This document shows, piece by piece, positions 24,913 through 36,372 of a stretch of DNA of 64,000 nt. The notes below the pieces were generated by a model that saw only the letters and a list, made by a program, of their open reading frames with translations, had not been told where the DNA came from and ran no database searches. Made by a program: the position numbers and the translations under genes. Every line of letters begins with the position of its first letter. Positions within the stretch are counted from its first letter, which is position 1. Location: the NCBI GenBank assembly GCA_016271365.2, contig JADMNL010000023.1, positions 606,456,501-606,520,500 of the forward strand. The letters are read 5' to 3'. Origin of the DNA: Neoceratodus forsteri. Its lineage: Eukaryota > Chordata > Ceratodontiformes > Ceratodontidae.

Positions 24913-25759
24913 TATGGCTGAACTGCATCCCATCTTGAGCAATCAGGCATTCCTTGCCCTTGAATGGCCTCTAGTTCATCAGAAAAATAAGACCCCCTCT
25001 TTCAATGCAATCTAGCAAAAGTTAACATGTCTAATTTCTGTCACTGTCATTCATCGCAGACCCCAGGACCATGAGCATGTTGATGAAGATCCCTCTGGAT
25101 ATATTTCCCTTAGGAACAGTCCTAATAACATAAATGAATTCCTCATGTCCTTACACCTTACACTCTCTCACAATGTGGACAACAGTCAGCTAGTCTATCT
25201 AGATGTAGTGCTTGTCTATTGTTCACACTCATCTGATCTGTACGGCAGACAGGCATGCCCCCCTTACCTGCACTAGCACTGACATCCTTCAGTGTCCCTT
25301 TGACTTGTTTGCTAGTTTTACAATGGAGTTCCCAAGAACCCAACCTTATTACCACTCTCTCTAACCTTTTCTTTCTCCTTAATTTAGGTAATGTGTAGGT
25401 TAGGCAAAATGTATGGATATGACTTCCACAAAATTATTCATACATTTTCAATTTTCACAAACTTGAAATTTGACTTTCAATACTGACACAGTTTTGCAAT
25501 TTTTATTTGCCTCTAACACAGACATCCTTTAAAACAAGATATGAAAAGTTGGCACACACAGCCTCTTTTTAGGGTCTATGAACCTGTCACACTTAATGAT
25601 ACTGCATTTTGTAGCTGTAAAATTACAGGGACTTTACATTTTGCAGTGTATGTACTTCTTAAATTTAATTAAACATGCTCAAATGTTATGTCTGCATATA
25701 GTTCATCTCCCTTTAGAGCTAGAGATCTGAAACTTGGCAAACATTTGTGAGGAACTATA
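24191..25759. other. Unassigned sequence containing a CA microsatellite
   Basis: Only the CA run at 24871-24911 is recognisable. Frames of 65-75 codons have no motif. Confidence 0.4.
24871..24911. repeat. (CA)n microsatellite
   Basis: Uninterrupted run of about 19 CA dinucleotides, followed by TACATA. Confidence 0.95.
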
Positions 25760-25955
25760 AACATACAAGGGAAAAGAAATGGCACGCCTTTAATAGTTTC
25801 AAAAGTTTTTATTTTATTCTTCTTTTTGTCTGAAACGATCCCAACTACCCAATGTTTTGCCTTGTTAGGCTTCCTCAGGATGGGATCTATGCATAAACAT
25901 ATTTACCAATTGAGTATAATATTTATTTTCACATCATAAACATTTCACAATTATT
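25760..25955 (-). mobile_element. Outer part of left arm of a split 1 kb palindrome
   Basis: Reverse complement of 34005-34195. The shared words in order are 'AATAGTTTCAAA', 'GATCCCAACT', 'TTTTGCCTTGTTAGGCTTCC', 'GATCTATGCAT', 'TTGAGTATAATATTTATTTT' and 'ATCATAAACATTT'. The arm stops at 25955 where the L1 poly(T) begins, and resumes at 33353. It carries a hammerhead-like motif on the minus strand (25848-25880). Confidence 0.8.
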
Positions 25956-26149
25956 ATTTTTTTTTAAACTCGGCTTTATTGCTATGTCACAGCATAACTG
26001 ATACATGTAAATGGATAGGCATCATACAAAGATACATGAGTACCTGAGTAACAGGTATACATATTCAAGCTAAAATGAGTTCATGGTTCTAGTTAATATT
26101 GAAGGCCATAAGGTCCTCCTATAACAAATGTCTACATAATCTTTATAGT

Positions 26150-27720
26150 GTAGCTATGACATCCAGAACTCTAGATATTAGTGTATTGTCTGGAACCTTC
26201 CATTCGTATGATGTTTTCAGCTAACAACATGGTTAGGCGCCAACCTGCACCCTTACCTGTTTGGTCAACTGCTCAACAGGAACTGGACCATTATGAACTA
26301 AAACTAGCTTGGAAGACCATGCTCTACGAAACTATGAGGCATTACCATAAAGATATCCTACATGTGTGGTTCATGGGGAAAAGTCTGATAGGAGGTGGTT
26401 AAAGGAGAAGGATAACCCCATTCATTTCAGAGACCAGCCCTGTCGATCCAGCCACCCAGAATTGCTGAGTCAGTTCCACAGAGGCGTCCCAGGTTTTCCA
26501 GATCTCAGTGTGTGCCTCAGAGAAAGCCTTAATTTGGCTGTGAGTTCCTCCATTCTCCTGATATTATCTACCCAGGATTTCAGGATTCTATTAGTGGGGA
26601 GAAGCTCTCAGCCAATTTGACATGATATCCTTTTGAGCTGCTAGGCACAGGTTTCTGAAAGATTTTGCTGTCTACCAGAGCCCAACACAGAGTGTCCACA
26701 ACCCAGCACCAGCAACTAAAAGGTCTTGGGAAGCCGAGGCCCCACCCTCCCTCAGTCTACCATAAACCCTATTCCAAAATTCTTGCACCTGTGGCAGGCC
26801 CAGAATATGTGGAAGTGGGTACCACTTGCCCACACCCATGCCAGCAGAGGTCTGAAGTTTCTTCTTTGAAGTATTTTGTGATTGTTGGGGTATGAAAAAG
26901 CAAGATAGGCATTTCCAGCGGAATTCCTCGAACCTGGAGAGGACGTGGTCCTCCAGCCCCTTTCCCAGGCCTTAATCCATTAGGCTGCTGACATGGGGAA
27001 ACCACTCTCAGCCTCCCACTTTGTCTGAGGTCTTCAAATTGGGCATTGCCCTCTTCCTGTAACACCCTATAGGCTCCAGAAATGAACTTCCTACTCCCTG
27101 CTAGGCATACTGACCGATAGAGAAATTCTCTAGAGCAGTCAATCCCTAGTCACTCTTACAATCAAATTGTTAGAAATCAGGTAGTGTCTAACTTGTAAAT
27201 ACCTATGGCAATCTATTTTCATAAGGAATATGCAGATTGAAGGGATGCAAAGGAAACCATTATATTTCCCAGGTAAGGTCCACAAAGTGTACCAGCGAAT
27301 GTCTATTCCACCATTGAAATCTGGTGTCCATATGGGGGAGGGTGAAGTTAGGGTCTCCCAAAATAGAAGTGAGGGACCAATCCCTCTGGTGTCTGGGTAA
27401 GTTTCCTGGCCCTTACCAACACCACGGGGTGTGTCTTGTCTAGGGATTTTGTATAGCTTTCCAAAGTTCCCTGTTAGTGGGGCATGTGGAAGAGATGCCA
27501 AAGATATTATCTGCAGTTGGTGGGCTTCTATCTCCCTCAGGCCAGTATCTCCCTGCTGTTTTACCAAGTCACCACTGGGGCCAGCTGAGCCACCAGATAA
27601 TATAGCCTAAAGTCTGGTAAGGCCAAACCTCCTCACCCCTTAGGTTGTGTGAGAAGTTTGTAGCTAATTTGTCTCCTACCCTCTTGCCAGATAAAGGCCA
27701 GGAGAGTCCAGATTAACTGT
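26150..27720 (-). pseudogene. L1 ORF2 carboxy-terminal domain (host L1)
   Basis: This is the continuation of ORF2 beyond the nested insertion. A 142-codon frame (27567-27139) carries 'LREIEAHQLQIISLASL' and ends near 'DCHRYLQVRHYLIS', where L1s have 'F.QLQH(Y)I'. The frame at 27065-26769 has 'MPILLFHTPTITKYFKEETS' and 'LCWHGCGQVVPTSTYSG', matching 'CWRC....GT..H..W.C'. Weak similarity runs to about 26150. It is pseudogenic, like the rest. Confidence 0.7.
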
Positions 27721-27736
27721 CTTAAAAGGAATTGGG

Positions 27737-29032
27737 CCTACTGGAACAGGGAGAGTGGACACTGGAATACCTACTGTTGTGGTTAGATATAGAGCAGCAC
27801 TTGGTAGCGTGGGTTAAATGCTTGTTATGGGTTCCTCTGTATGTTTCCCCATCGGCTATCCCTAAGTCCCTTAGAAGCAATCCTATGGGATGGTCACTAA
27901 AAGCCTCCATCAGATACAAAATATCTTGCAGTAAGGTGGTATCACTCATCTGATCAGCCTATTGTCGGCAATCCACACTTCTGATCGGGGGTGTACCATT
28001 GTCCCTTACCTTTTGGCCTCAACTAAATCATGCCAGGGTCTCAGGCTGTTGGTGCGAATGGGAAGCCCATCCCCTTTGATCATCTACAAAAGTCCATAGG
28101 AGCCTCATGTAGAAATATTTAAGTACTTGCAAGTTAGTAAAGCCCTAACCTCTTTTTCTCCCGGGCCTCACGATAGACCCTGGTGAAAGAGATCTAGCTA
28201 CGGTCCTACATATAGCCTCTCAGTCACGCTCAGTTTCAAACCTGTATAAAACTCTTCAGGGGTGGGACTTTAGACTACCATCAGGATTTGCTATTACTGG
28301 ACAAGGGAGCTAAGAATCCCGGAGGACCCTAGTCTCTGGAAGAAACTCTGGCTGTCAATGTACACATTTATAAAGCAAGATAGGTTGAGATTGGTGCATT
28401 TAATATTATGCATAATATTTATCTAACTCCTACTTATCTATGTAAGTATGGGAATTGACTCGCCACTCTGTGGCAATTGCAAGAGGACAGCGGTACCCTG
28501 TTCCACATGATCTGACTATTTCCTCATGTGCAGGCCTTCTGGCAGTCTATTAATAACATCCTAGACCCTATCCTGGTTATAAACCCTGTTTACCCCTGAA
28601 GTCTGTCTAATCAACCTCTTTCCAGCTGGTACTACCAAAGTTAAGAGGGCTCATATGTCAGCTTATTTCTGCAACAGCCAAATTGACAATCTTGAGGCAC
28701 TGGGCTGGTGACAAACCTCCACTCTGATGGAGTGGTACAGGGAGAAACTCTTGACTTTACAGTTGGAAAGGCACATAGCCTACATGCATGGTAGAGCTAA
28801 GGCTTACCCATCTCTCTGGGGTACTTCGAGGCGCCCACAGCCTGGAAGCCTTGATGTCTGAACTCACTACAGAGCAGTGAACCAAGAGTTAATGGTATGT
28901 GTAGTCTTGGGAGGGATTGACCTGGTTGCCTGATCTCTGTAGTTCACTGTTCTGATATCTGATATTTGTACGATTGCTGGGTATTGTGTTGTATATTGTT
29001 AAACTAATAAAACTGGTTTAATAACAAACAAA
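27737..29032 (+). mobile_element. 5'-truncated L1 copy nested in the minus-strand L1
   Basis: Plus-strand frames begin 'GLLEQGEWTLEYLLLWLDIE', the L1 ORF2 region 'W..IE'. They continue to the carboxy end ('SMGIDSPLCGNCKR' for the usual 'SPLCWRC'; 'SDYFLMC') and finish with a 3' UTR, an AATAAA signal (about 29007) and an A-rich tail (29022-29032). AAAAGGAATTGGG is found at 27724-27736 and again at 29033-29045, a 13-bp target-site duplication, so both ends are well fixed. Stops in all frames. It is younger than the L1 that contains it. Confidence 0.88.
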
Positions 29033-29045
29033 AAAAGGAATTGGG

Positions 29046-31060
29046 AATGAGGATAGGGAGGGCCTGAAACAAAAACAGCAATCTAGGGAGAATGTTCATT
29101 TTAATTGAGTCCACCCTACCTCCTAATGATAATGGGAGAAGGTTCTACCTCACCAAATCTGATTTTATTTCTCTCCACAGTTTGCCATAATTAAGTCTAA
29201 GAAGGCGATGACAAGTAGGGAGATACTTTAACCCCTAGGTATCTCACAGTATTGTTCACTGCCCATCTGAAGGCTTTCTCTGCATCCATAAAATTGCTAA
29301 GGACGATTCCCCTTTATTCTGCTGGTAGGCCAGAAGGTTCAACAGGCACCTAATGTTGTCGTGGATCAGCCTACCATTAATAAAGCCCAGTTGATCTGGG
29401 TGGACCAGAGTCCCCACACACCCCTGTAGCCTATGGGCCAGAGTCATTGTAAAATACTTTAGGTCTACATTTAGGAGGAGATGGGTCTGTAAGACCGCAG
29501 AACTCAGGTCCTTCCCTTCCTTAGGGATGACCGAGATTTGGGCATACTGTTATCTCAGTGGGATGGGTTCACCATCCCTCACTCCTTGACAGGCTGTGCT
29601 TAATAAAGGGACCAATTCAGACTTGAGAGCATTATATAATTCCCCAGATATCCCATCCGGTCCTGGGGCCTTCCTATTTTCAGTTCTCTAAACTCTTCTG
29701 AAGTTCTTCTGATATGGGGTCTTAAGTCTCTCCTTTCTTCAACAGATAATTTCTGCATTTTGTAATTTTTAAAGAATGTTTCAACTTATCTCAGTAATCT
29801 ATGAAATGATCCTGGCAGTACAATGTTTTATAAAATTGTTGAAACTGTGCCACTGTAGCTTCTGGGGCTGATATAAACTGACCCAGATTTCTTGAGGTCC
29901 TTAAACGAAGGTTATTTTGAGCAGCAGCCTCTTTCCTTAATTGCCATGTCAGTAATCTACCTACTCAATTACCTGCCTCAAAAACCTCTGTCGAGAATAT
30001 TTAAGTTGTCCCTCGACCTTCTCATCCAGAAGTCTATTTAATTTCCCTCTCATCTCTTCCCATCGTCTCTTGACCTGTTCATCTAGGCAGATCTTATGTT
30101 TGGCCTCCAGGTCAAAGAGATACTTCTTGAGCTCAAGTATCTCTTTTTGTTGCTTTCTTTTGAGGTTAGAAGCATACCTATAGTGGTCCCTGTTAGGACC
30201 ATCTTCAGACCATCCACCAAATACCTGTGGTGTCTCGGATGGGGTTTTCATTCTCATATTGTCTTATTGTCTCCTTTAGGAGGTCTTTGTACCCTCTCTG
30301 TTTGAGAGGATACATTTAACCTCAAGTTGAGTTTCTAAGTCAGGGGCATGACCATGTAAGCATTGACACCATGCTATGATCTGAGATGGTCAGGGATGAA
30401 TCTGAGAATCCTCCACCCTGTGAAGCCAGTCAGTGGACAGCCAAAGCATGTCAAGCCTTGAGTAGGCATTATGTGGTGCAGATCAGCAGGTATAATCCTG
30501 TACCTTCGGGTGTTGGGGGTGCCAAACCTCTATGAGGCCCAACTCCCTCCCAAACTGGATTAGCGTTTGAGCTGCTTGTGTGGGGAGCCTGACAGTACAC
30601 CAGATCTATCTAACCTGGAGCTAAGAACTGTGTTGAAATCCCCCTACAATAAACATCTCTCCTGAGGGGCGCTCAAGGAGTACTTCCTTTAGGGAAATCA
30701 TTATTTTCCCGCCTTTGATTAGGAGCATAAATGTTTAGAATGGAGCATGGAACCCTTCTAAGTTACCCCTAAGCCACAGGAATCTCCCCTCATGGTCCTC
30801 TTGTCGTTAGTAAGTTGTAAAGGGCAGTTTTTGTGGATTAGTATGGCAACCTTCTTCATGGGGGTGCCTTATAGGTAGAATAATATACTTGACCTACCCA
30901 TGCACATTTAAGCTTACTACTCTCCCCTGGTCTAAGTGAGTGTCCTGAGGAGCGCTATTTCGACGTGAGCCTTATACAGCTCATTCAAAATTCTCTTTCT
31001 CTTGATAGGGTTACCTACAGTAGTCCCTTCATTATATGAAGCTAACTTTCCTCTGCCATT
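29046..31060 (-). pseudogene. L1 ORF2 pseudogene: endonuclease and deleted reverse transcriptase
   Basis: Near 31060-30900 broken frames give 'NPIKRKRILNELYKAHVEIA', the endonuclease start. Near 30840 'KKVAILIHKNCP' and near 30400 'ISDHSMVSMLTW' mark its middle and end. The linker 30257-29961 ('LKRKQQKEILELKKYLF', 'RWEEMRGKLNRLLDEK') matches the L1 Z region. RT fingers follow at 29447-29256: 'LIHPDQLGFINGR', 'IHDNIRCLLNLL'. Then 'MDAEKAFRWAVNNTVRYLGV' near 29290-29230 joins the first catalytic block directly to the 'YLGI' block. The palm with the second catalytic Asp pair is missing, about 170 codons by comparison with L1 proteins. Confidence 0.8.
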
Positions 31061-32229
31061 CTTTTTGTTTAGCCCCCATTTTCCGGTATTCCTTGAAGCA
31101 TGGTCTTCCAAAACTCAATCAACAATTTGAGCCTCTTGACAGTAAAACAGTTAAACTTTGTACAACAACAAACTTGACAACTTCCAAAATTATACAACAT
31201 CATCGGTAGGTATCTCGAGTGGCACTGTCCCACCGGATGGGGCACACATACAGGAAGCACTGCGCTAAACTTGCACTTAAAGGGTGACCAGGCCTATTCC
31301 CTTATGTCTAGCTCGTTATTCCCACAATCCAGTGTGGAATTAGTCATTTGGAATAATTCCAAAAGTCCCTTCTTCTCAGCTTAATCCCAACCCCAGGAGA
31401 CAGACATATGTGGGGGTGCGGAAATAAGATTCTGGATTGGGCCTAGATCGGCTATGATCTAACTTCTTAGAGGGGCTTCAGGCCCTTCAGTGAGTGATTT
31501 GATATCCTCTTAGAGCCAAATGACTTCCACCAACCCCCACCCACACTGGGAGTTGCAAAGTTCAATGATGTTTCCCCTATAGGGATATGTCAGTGCTGTG
31601 TCCACTATCCCAATTAAGCAGCAGACAATTTCCCACCGTGGTCAGGGACCGAGGGCAATCAAAGCCATATTCCCACTCTCTCCTCCCCAGAGGGTTCCCC
31701 ATCTGTTCCCTCACCTAACGCAGGGGACCCACAATGAGAGGGATATATTCCTCAAAAGATAGAAAGAGGGACCTGCTGTAATGCACCCCCATGCCCCTGT
31801 GACTGAGATGATAGGCACCTCCCCAGCACCACTGTCCCAATCCCCAAATTATCTGCCCCTTGCACCACCATAGGTGCGTGTAGGACAAGAAACAAATCAA
31901 AACCTTCCTGCAATGTTGCAGCATTGGTCAAAAGTCATGCACTGAACCAAAGGCTCGCACTTAAGGACATGTCAGATCACTTTATCCCACCCCTGCCCAT
32001 CCAGGGAGCTTTAATCTGTAACCGGAGCACATCTACTAAACATACATTAAATTACTAGGAGCTCCCTGGACTGCACTACCAAAGCCCTTTCGGCTGTAGG
32101 ACGGTACAAGACTGCATCCTGTGCACATCAATCAGATCCATTAAAGTGACCACGAGACTTCAATCGGGGGTCGAAATGTCCTCTGATAAAGTCTGCCCTT
32201 TTGAAGTACCAGAAGACTCATTCACTGAG

Positions 32230-33187
32230 GGGTCTCGAGACAGTGATTGGCCTCTTTTCCTTGCACCTCCTACCCTGGGCCATGGTTCTTCTCCATTCAG
32301 AATGTCTCTCTCCAATCCCGACAGCCTGGTCAGCAAATCCTGAGGACCCCCAACTGCAACAGTGTGTTCCTAGCGGCCCTGAATGAATGAAAGAATTGTG
32401 GGCTGTCTGGGAGAAAATATTTAGTTGTGCTGGTGCAATTAAGTGCATACAAATGTTCTTGGAGGCCAGGCATTTCTTAATCTCCAGGAGCACTCTTCGT
32501 TTTTGTTGAGTAATAGGAATATAATCACTATCAAAGTACAAAAGCTTATCTCCAAAAATAACTTCTTTTTGCCCAGGCAGTTTACAGGATTTTGGTTTAA
32601 TCCTATAACCCAGAAATTTAAGCATGATGGACCTTGGGGTTGCAGTAGGGCCGATGGGGTTTTAGCCAGAGCTCGATGCGCCTGGACAATGTTCAGGGCA
32701 GGTCAGCAGGCAGATCCAGTAATTCTTTTAAAAATAATTGAGAAAGTCCTCCATCTTACCCTGCTCTGTGTCCTCTGGCACTCCATAAATGTGCATGTTA
32801 TCCCATCTAGATCTGGAGTTCCAGATCGTCTAATTTGTCTGTTACTCTCTCTCCCCTGTGCATTAAGTAGTGTAGCATGCCCTCATGGCGATCAGCTGTT
32901 TATCAGTGCATGTTAGGCCCTCTTCCAAGTCGGCCACCCATTTTCCACCGCAGTATACTCTTTTTGTTTTCAGCCGTGGAATGTTTAATTTTGCCCAGGG
33001 TATTGGTCAGTTTAGCCAACACCCAGTACAATCTCCTCGAAGTGATAGTAAATTCCTCCTCTGGAGGCTTCTCGACCTGTTCCCCTGCCTGTTGCTGGGT
33101 CATGGGTTGCGACTTGTTTTGGGCCTTTGGGTCATGCTGATGCAAATCCACACTTGGCTTTAAAAATTCCATTAAAGTGTCCTTCAC
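32230..33187 (-). pseudogene. L1 ORF1 (RNA-binding protein) pseudogene
   Basis: The first part (start at 33187) is hydrophilic, then has a heptad-like segment 'RRLYWVLAKLTNTLGKIKHS', which suits the coiled coil that trimerises L1 ORF1 proteins. After a break, 32625-32230 gives 'FLGYRIKPKSCKLPG', 'EVIFGDKLLYFDSDYIPITQ', 'KRRVLLEIKKCLASKNI' and 'LIAPAQLNI'. That is the carboxy-terminal domain pattern 'I.F..D.S..T...RR.F..IK..L.......L..PA.L'. Frame changes separate the parts. In active L1s this protein binds the element RNA and acts as a chaperone. Confidence 0.7.
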
Positions 33188-33472
33188 CCTGAGTTAGGAG
33201 GCATCACTAAGCCAGTGAGTTGAAACAGTAACCAGCGGTACTGAGATGATGCTGGGTGCCGAGGATGAGCACTACCATAGAGTTCTCTCCCGGGATCGAA
33301 CTCTCATGTCTAGCGACTGTATGGCATGGAGGCAGAACCGGAAGCCCCTCAGAATTATTTTTTATAAAAACATTTTTGGTAATAGTTGATTCATGCCACT
33401 AGAGGAGAATGCCTCTGTTTCTGATGGTTAAGTTAAAACACATTTTTTCTAAGTGAAGTTGTTCTAAATATC

Positions 33473-33475
<3 letters not shown>

Positions 33476-33528
<53 letters not shown>

Positions 33529-33529
33529 T
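33476..33529. repeat. (TA)n(GA)n microsatellite in left palindrome arm
   Basis: A TA run of about 15 units is followed by a GA run of about 10 units. Confidence 0.95.
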
Positions 33530-33834
33530 ATGTGTTCATTAGTTCATGTAATAACTAATGCATAGACTGGGGACAATGTAGCCCTCCTTAAGTCACTCTC
33601 AGCAGCATACACTGATAAACTGTACAGATATGTGGTACTACATTACAGATCTGCACTATGACTTTAGAGTACTAATAACAGGTGAACTAAGCTGACTTAT
33701 GCAAATATATAAGTAAAAGGTAACATGTTAGGTGAGTAGCACGGTAACAACTGGTGTACAGCACAGTCTGAGAGTGACTTAAGGAGGTCTACATTGTCCC
33801 CAGGCTATGCATTAGTTAATTTATGAACTACTGA

Positions 33835-33836
<2 letters not shown>

Positions 33837-33882
<46 letters not shown>
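33837..33882. repeat. (AT)n microsatellite in right palindrome arm
   Basis: About 22 AT units, mirroring the position of the TA run in the left arm. Confidence 0.95.
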
Positions 33883-33884
<2 letters not shown>

Positions 33885-34075
33885 ATATTCAGTACAGCTT
33901 CACCATTCAAAAATGTGTTTTAACTTAATCATTAGAACCAGATGGCATTCTCCTCTAGTGGCATGAATCAACTATTACCAAAAATGTTTTTTATAAAAAG
34001 TAATTCTAAAATGTTTATGATATGAAAATAAATATTATACTCAATTTGTAAGTATGTGTATGCATAGATCCTGTC

Positions 34076-34107
34076 CCGGAGGAAGCCTAACAAGGCAAAA
34101 CGTTGGG
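34076..34107 (+). ncRNA. Hammerhead-like motif in palindrome arm (candidate)
   Basis: CCGGAGGAAGCC, a loop TAACAA, GGC and AAAACG. This recalls the hammerhead core CUGANGA - helix II - GAAA - CG, with the changes C/U to CG at the start and GAAA to AAAA, plus one extra A before helix II. The inverted copy at 25848-25880 keeps CTGAGGA. Penelope-like elements are known to carry hammerhead motifs in their terminal repeats. Activity is doubtful for this decayed copy. Confidence 0.3.
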
Positions 34108-34195
34108 CAGTTGGGATCTTTGAGACAAAAAAGAAGAAGAAAACAAAAAACTTTGAAACTATTAAGATGTGGCTGGCATTTTTTTTTCACTTGTA

Positions 34196-36266
34196 TGCCT
34201 TATCATCCGCCAACAGCCCCAAACTGAAAACTAAAGATATCAGGAGGAAACCCACATTCCTTGATTTGAACTATAAACATGTCACATATAGTGAAATGTG
34301 GATGAGTGGTTTTAACAGTAAACAGAAACAACTGAAAATAAATGTTGGCTCAATTTTGCAAAATTTTTATGGAACTTCTGTTAAATGTTGCAGAAGCAGG
34401 ATCAAAATGTTCCTTCAACTCTGCTGTCAGAAGTTTATTTTTTCTCACAGCGTTACTATGTATAGCTTCATCTTGAAATCCTGAAAAAGAATTGCAATGT
34501 ATATCCACTTGTGTTGTCCTAGCTGAAAGAAAACAATCAAATGAAGTCTGAATGGAAAAAATGAATGTCACCTAGAATTATACAACAAGAGCGGAGGTAT
34601 TCATTCTGGCTGCAAAATTTGGATGTGTGTTCATACTCAAGTTGGGTATGGTCATGACCATGCGTCAGGAAGGGGAGACAAGATGGATCCTAAATTCCTT
34701 CTGTCAACACAGTATGTTGCTATGTCATCAAGGATATTTCAGTGCCACTGACACTGCACTATACCCATACTCTACTAAATATTGTCTCTGCCATCAATTA
34801 CAACAATAGTTGTTTACATGCAATGTTGACCTATTTTCCTGGCAGACATTTGTATAATGCATTTATATTGATTCTAATAATGGGTAACTGCACCTTTTCA
34901 ATCAATAAATTGTTGGTATGCTTTAGTTTTCCTTGAAAATATACAGTGGAATCGATTGGGATACAATGCAATACCAAAGAATTTTGCAGCAGAGTTACTG
35001 TACTATAGGAAACAAGACAATTTCATTGGCAGTTGATCCCTTTGTCATCAAGAATCTGTGATACTGTTTTGCATCGTGGTGGGCTCCACTGTATAACACC
35101 GACAGGACACATTTGTATCTGCAGAAAATACCTTAAATGCATGACTACAGGGCCTGCACAGAGTTGGATTATTTAGCACACAAACGGTGGAAAATCCCAA
35201 GATGAATTGTGCACAGTTCAGTTTTCACACTGTAATATGTGTCAGAGATGCAGAGTTGGCAAACTGCACTATGCAAAATAATTTGCAAAGTCTGCCAACT
35301 TTGTGAAGCTATTAACTGATTCCATTTGTGATGTGGCACCTTTCGCTAAGCTATGCAAATTCACGGCAAAGTTGCAGCTTCACCTGACCTCACATGAAAA
35401 CTGCCATTTCCCAAGAAAGCTCAGTGGAACTGGAAGAAGTGGCAAAGTGGGCAATTCATGAAATAAAACATTGTAACATCTCTATATGTGTAGCTTGTGT
35501 AAACTTGCTGTTGTATTTCAAATACAGCAGTCTGTCAGTCCAGTGTGCTCAAATGCTGACTTAATGAACCACTAAGTAAACATTGGTTTGTAAATGTTTT
35601 CAGTATTGAATGTCTTGTAAATGTTACAAAGGCCATGTACAGTATGCCTTGAAAAGAAAAAAAAAAAAACATTGTTTCTTTGATATTGATGGGTAATTAG
35701 TCAGACTTCCAAACAGGAAGGGTTCACATGACATTAAAACGAGTCATCTTTCTCCAAATGTCTGACCTGACTATGAAATGCAGAACTGCTGCTGGAGTAC
35801 ATAATATCTGCCAGCTCTGGATTAATTCAGGGCCTGGTATGCACTGATTTACCTAGCCCTGCTCAAATATAATGGGTCTCACTTTACAAGATGCTCATCA
35901 TTGCTTGCTGTGCAGTGAAAATGTAGCAATTTTCATCAGCATTCATACATGCTACTTTAAATGGTGTTCCAGACACTATGAGTCCAGAAGGATTATGTAT
36001 TCACAGAGAACTGCAGTCACCAGCTACCATTCACAAGTTCATGCAAATTCAGCAAAGTTATTACTAGCACATGGTGTGAACGAACGGCTGTTTTTCTGTA
36101 GCACTGGGAGGAACTGAAGAAAATAACAACTTCTGTGATTCTAAAGCCCATCATACATAAAGTAACTTTAATTTTCTTTAGAATTAGATTAAAGCATATA
36201 ATCTTCTTTTGCTTAGTGCAGCAGAATACAGACACATTAAAACAGCATATAATTGTTATCAAATTT
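34196..36266. other. Unassigned sequence
   Basis: No gene is recognised. A hairpin with arms starting GTTGGCAAACTGCA lies at 35255-35299. An A run occurs at about 35660-35672. Open frames up to 105 codons lack motifs. Confidence 0.4.
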
Positions 36267-36372
36267 AACTAACTGAATGATAAGTCTCATGGACCTGATT
36301 CAAAAGCCCAGTCAGATTCATTACAGGTGTGTAACTAACTGAATGTTAAATATCATAGGCCCGATTCACAAT
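36267..36372 (+). repeat. Tandem duplication next to a transposon end
   Basis: AACTAACTGAATG...GATTCA...GCC at 36267-36309 recurs at 36330-36372 with a spacing of 63 bp. Both copies contain a version of the GGACC/GGCCCGATTCA end of the element that starts at about 36350. Confidence 0.7.

Larger units (their letters stand above)
25956..33352 (-). mobile_element. Nearly full-length L1-type LINE, degenerate
   Basis: From its 5' end (33352) this element has a GC-richer 5' UTR, ORF1 (about 33187-32230), an inter-ORF region, ORF2 (about 31060-26150) and a 3' UTR. The 3' end is an AATAAA signal (AATAAAGCCGAG read on the minus strand) and nine A's at 25957-25965. The host sequence AATTATT lies on both sides (25949-25955 and 33353-33359), which I read as the target-site duplication. 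Without the nested copy at 27737-29032 it is about 6.1 kb, the usual length of L1. Many stops make it inactive. It broke a palindromic element. Confidence 0.85.
33353..34195. mobile_element. Rest of the 1 kb palindrome (inner left arm, centre, right arm)
   Basis: The left inner arm (33353-33477) is the reverse complement of 33888-34008: both contain 'GGTAATAGTTGATTCATGCC', 'ACTAGAGGAGAATGCC' and 'AAGTTAAAACACATTTTT'. Dinucleotide runs follow on both sides. A second pair of arms then lies inside them: 33530-33602 and 33765-33836, sharing 'GGGGACAATGTAG', 'CTCCTTAAGTCACTCTCAG' and 'ACTAATGCATAG' as inverted copies. The centre is about 160 bp at 33605-33765. The right arm runs on to about 34195 and pairs with 25760-25955, beyond the L1. 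No ORF. The family is unknown. Confidence 0.8.

Noticed and set aside
32443..32916. 157-codon plus-strand open frame
   Set aside because: It is antisense to L1 ORF1.
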